In this document: positions 3,568-5,144 of the stretch, piece by piece
Layout: the number at the start of each line of letters is the position of its first letter
Numbering within the stretch: the stretch's first letter is position 1
Source of the DNA: DAOTWP01 sp034435675
Lineage (GTDB): Bacteria > Chloroflexota > Anaerolineae > Aggregatilineales > Phototrophicaceae
Length of the DNA stretch: 5,144 bases
Reading direction: 5' to 3'
Assembly (NCBI GenBank): GCA_034435675.1
Contig: DAOTWP010000219.1
Span: forward strand, 1-5,144
Position numbers and translations under genes: made by a program
The notes under the pieces: model-generated
Told to the model about the DNA's origin: nothing
The model's input: the letters and a program-made list of their open reading frames with translations, nothing else
The model's database searches: none

Positions 3568-4578
3568 ATGGACGACTCACAGGACTTGCAGACACCCGAA
3601 CAATCAGAACGCGCTGACGCGCAGCCCAACGCCGAAGTGCCTGCGCCGGAGACGGAAGATCCGCCTACGTCGCCGTTCGCTGCGCCAACCAAGACGCTGG
3701 AACGCACTGCCGCCTTGTGGCGCGAGGCACAAGAGCCAGCAGAAGCAGCGTCGCTGGCTGGTGGGTCCGTGGCTGAGGAAACTGCTGCTGTGCCCGACAT
3801 TGCACCCGAAGCATCGCCCGAAGCGCAGGACGAATTTATTATTGGCGACCTCGATATTGATGCAGCGCTGGCGGCAGTATCATCGCTGAGCGATATGCTG
3901 GCGGAGCAGGAAGCCGTTGAAGAGGCGCGCCGTGCCCGCCTCGTGGCAGAAGAACAATCCGCCGCCGAACGCGCTGCCCGGCTGGAACATCCTGAGCTAT
4001 TCTTTGAAATGCCGCTGCCGGTCACGCTGCATCGTGGCAGTCTTGCGTCCGTCGTGCCCGGTGTCCTGTTGATCGCCCTCGGAATATGGCTGACCTTCGC
4101 CTTTACCACTGCGCAAACGCCCCCGGAGACCGGTCTGGTGCTGCTGGCAATGCTTGCCAGTGGTGCGGTGGCACTGCTGGCGCACTGGCTGGCGTCCGGG
4201 CGCTGGGCGCGCGGCTCGTTCTTTTTGGGGTTGACCCTGCTACTGTTGATTGGCGTGGGCGCCTGGGTAACAGAGCCGGGACTGCCGGACTGGTCAACCG
4301 GTTGGTCACTACTGCCTCTCGCGCCGGGAATCGCCCTGCTGCTCAGCGCGGTGGCGGCACGCCCGGTTGAACGCCGTCTGGCGCTGCCGGGACTGCTGCT
4401 CATCATGATCGCGGCGGCAGCCTATGGTGCAATTGGACTGTCATTCCCGGCAGACTTACTGCGGCTCATTGAAACGCTGTGGTTTGTCCCGCTGATCGTG
4501 CTTGCTCTGTTGGTTCTCTTGCCATTCATCTTCCGGCGGCGCTATGCCCAACCACGAGTCTCTGCGGATAGCGATTGA
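3568..4578 (+). CDS. Membrane protein of unknown function with a disordered acidic N-terminus
   Basis: I do not recognise a family for this 336-residue protein. Residues 1-90 are rich in Glu, Ala, Pro, Gln and Asp and look disordered. Residues about 95-140 are strongly helical and charged (AEQEAVEEARRARLVAEEQ at 112-130), a possible coiled coil. From about 158 there are roughly six hydrophobic helices (160-180, 188-209, 217-234, 247-264, 271-291, 303-322), ending in FRRRYAQPR, a positive-inside C-terminal tail. It has no cysteine. The ATG at 3568 is chosen because acidic coding composition begins there and a promoter sits the right distance upstream. An in-frame GTG at 3505 would add 21 residues across that promoter. 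Its 3' end overlaps the downstream glycosyltransferase by 35 bp, suggesting translational coupling and perhaps a role in envelope polysaccharide assembly. Confidence 0.75.
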   Translation: MDDSQDLQTPEQSERADAQPNAEVPAPETEDPPTSPFAAPTKTLERTAALWREAQEPAEAASLAGGSVAEETAAVPDIAPEASPEAQDEFIIGDLDIDAALAAVSSLSDMLAEQEAVEEARRARLVAEEQSAAERAARLEHPELFFEMPLPVTLHRGSLASVVPGVLLIALGIWLTFAFTTAQTPPETGLVLLAMLASGAVALLAHWLASGRWARGSFFLGLTLLLLIGVGAWVTEPGLPDWSTGWSLLPLAPGIALLLSAVAARPVERRLALPGLLLIMIAAAAYGAIGLSFPADLLRLIETLWFVPLIVLALLVLLPFIFRRRYAQPRVSADSD

Positions 4579-5144
4579 CGCCAGCCGCACGACGGTTGCC
4601 CGCACAACTGGCACCGAACATTACGCGCTAGCGCTCATCCGGGCGCTGATTCTTCGCAACGAAGCGCGTCCCGTACCACATCAACTGCTGCTCTATTTTC
4701 GGGACACCCCACAGCCGGGGCTGTTTCCCGCTGCCCCGCACACCCGGCAGCGGGTTATCCCCCTGCGCCGCCTGTGGACCCATGCACGCTTTGCGGCGGC
4801 GCTCTGGCGGGAGCGCCCCGACGTCAGTTTCGTGCCTGCGCACACCCTGCCGCTGGTTTTTCCTGGTGCGGCGCTGGTTACTGTGCATGACCTCGGCTAT
4901 AAACACTTTCCTGCAGCGCACCCTGCCCGCCAGCGCTTGTATCTTGACCTGACGACCCGCTACAGCGCCAACCGCGCCGCGTTGGTGCTGGCGGACAGCC
5001 ACGCCACCGCGCACGATTTAACCCGCTTCTACGGCACACTACCCGGCAAAATTCGCGTGGTTTATCCCGGTGTTGAACCGCCAGTTGTGGGAGATGCTGC
5101 GGCGGTGCGCGCAAAATATGGGCTGCCCGAACACTATTTTCTGT
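4544..5144 (+). CDS. GT4-type glycosyltransferase (partial, continues past the right edge)
   Basis: The first 200 residues are present and the frame is open to the window end. They match the N-terminal Rossmann-like domain of GT-B glycosyltransferases of family 4 (mannosyl- or related sugar transferases). IAIDASRTT followed by the glycine loop TGTEHYALAL lies at 9-31, VTVHDLGYKHFPAAHP at 112-127, VLADSHATAHDL at 148-159 and KIRVVYPGV at 169-177. The C-terminal domain carrying the nucleotide-sugar EX7E motif lies beyond the window. The ATG at 4544 is the only ATG or GTG before the conserved IDASR. It is inside the previous gene, giving a 35-bp overlap without a clear ribosome binding site, so translation is probably coupled. 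Likely acts at the cytoplasmic face of the membrane in glycan or exopolysaccharide synthesis; sugar specificity cannot be told. Confidence 0.92.
   Translation, partial: MPNHESLRIAIDASRTTVARTTGTEHYALALIRALILRNEARPVPHQLLLYFRDTPQPGLFPAAPHTRQRVIPLRRLWTHARFAAALWRERPDVSFVPAHTLPLVFPGAALVTVHDLGYKHFPAAHPARQRLYLDLTTRYSANRAALVLADSHATAHDLTRFYGTLPGKIRVVYPGVEPPVVGDAAAVRAKYGLPEHYFL

Noticed and set aside
3477..4406. 309-codon minus-strand ORF opposite the membrane protein
   Set aside because: The Ser/Arg/Ala-rich composition is what the antisense of an Ala/Glu/Leu-rich GC-biased gene gives, and it covers the tRNA-side promoters. The plus-strand frame has membrane helices and a coupled neighbour.

Overview
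The window looks like chromosomal DNA of a moderately GC-rich, non-enteric bacterium. The CdsA, rhodanese, SufE and GT4 proteins, together with promoters that seem to place the transcription start on the start codon, would fit a Chloroflexota-like organism. That assignment is inferred from protein style and is only moderately secure. There is no sign of phage, transposon or CRISPR.

Left part (1-1300): cdsA (phosphatidate cytidylyltransferase) lies on the minus strand at 111-989, with a good ribosome binding site and a candidate promoter at 1129-1157. Positions 1-110 hold no recognisable gene.

Centre (1263-3005, plus strand): this is a sulfur block. A candidate promoter (1263-1291) leads directly into a 36-codon open reading frame (1299-1409) that is extremely cysteine-rich (CCCPCCIC core, 7 Cys). 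Two small hairpins and a textbook intrinsic terminator (1437-1463) follow, and then a two-domain rhodanese sulfurtransferase (1534-2394). This is the layout of a cysteine-responsive attenuator: a leader peptide whose translation reports charged tRNA-Cys, a terminator, and a sulfur-transfer gene. A SufE-type sulfur acceptor (2553-3005) comes next, preceded by a perfect 9-bp dyad next to a TATAAT box.

Middle right (3027-3462, minus strand): a small six-cysteine zinc-ribbon-like protein (3027-3224), and upstream of it tRNA-Cys(GCA) (3343-3413) with a near-consensus promoter and its own terminator. Cysteine and sulfur therefore recur across about 2 kb: leader peptide, sulfurtransferase, SufE and tRNA-Cys.

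Right part (3568-5144, plus strand): an unrecognised 336-residue protein with a disordered acidic N-terminus and about six membrane helices overlaps by 35 bp the start of a GT4-type glycosyltransferase that runs off the right edge. These two probably form an envelope or polysaccharide operon.
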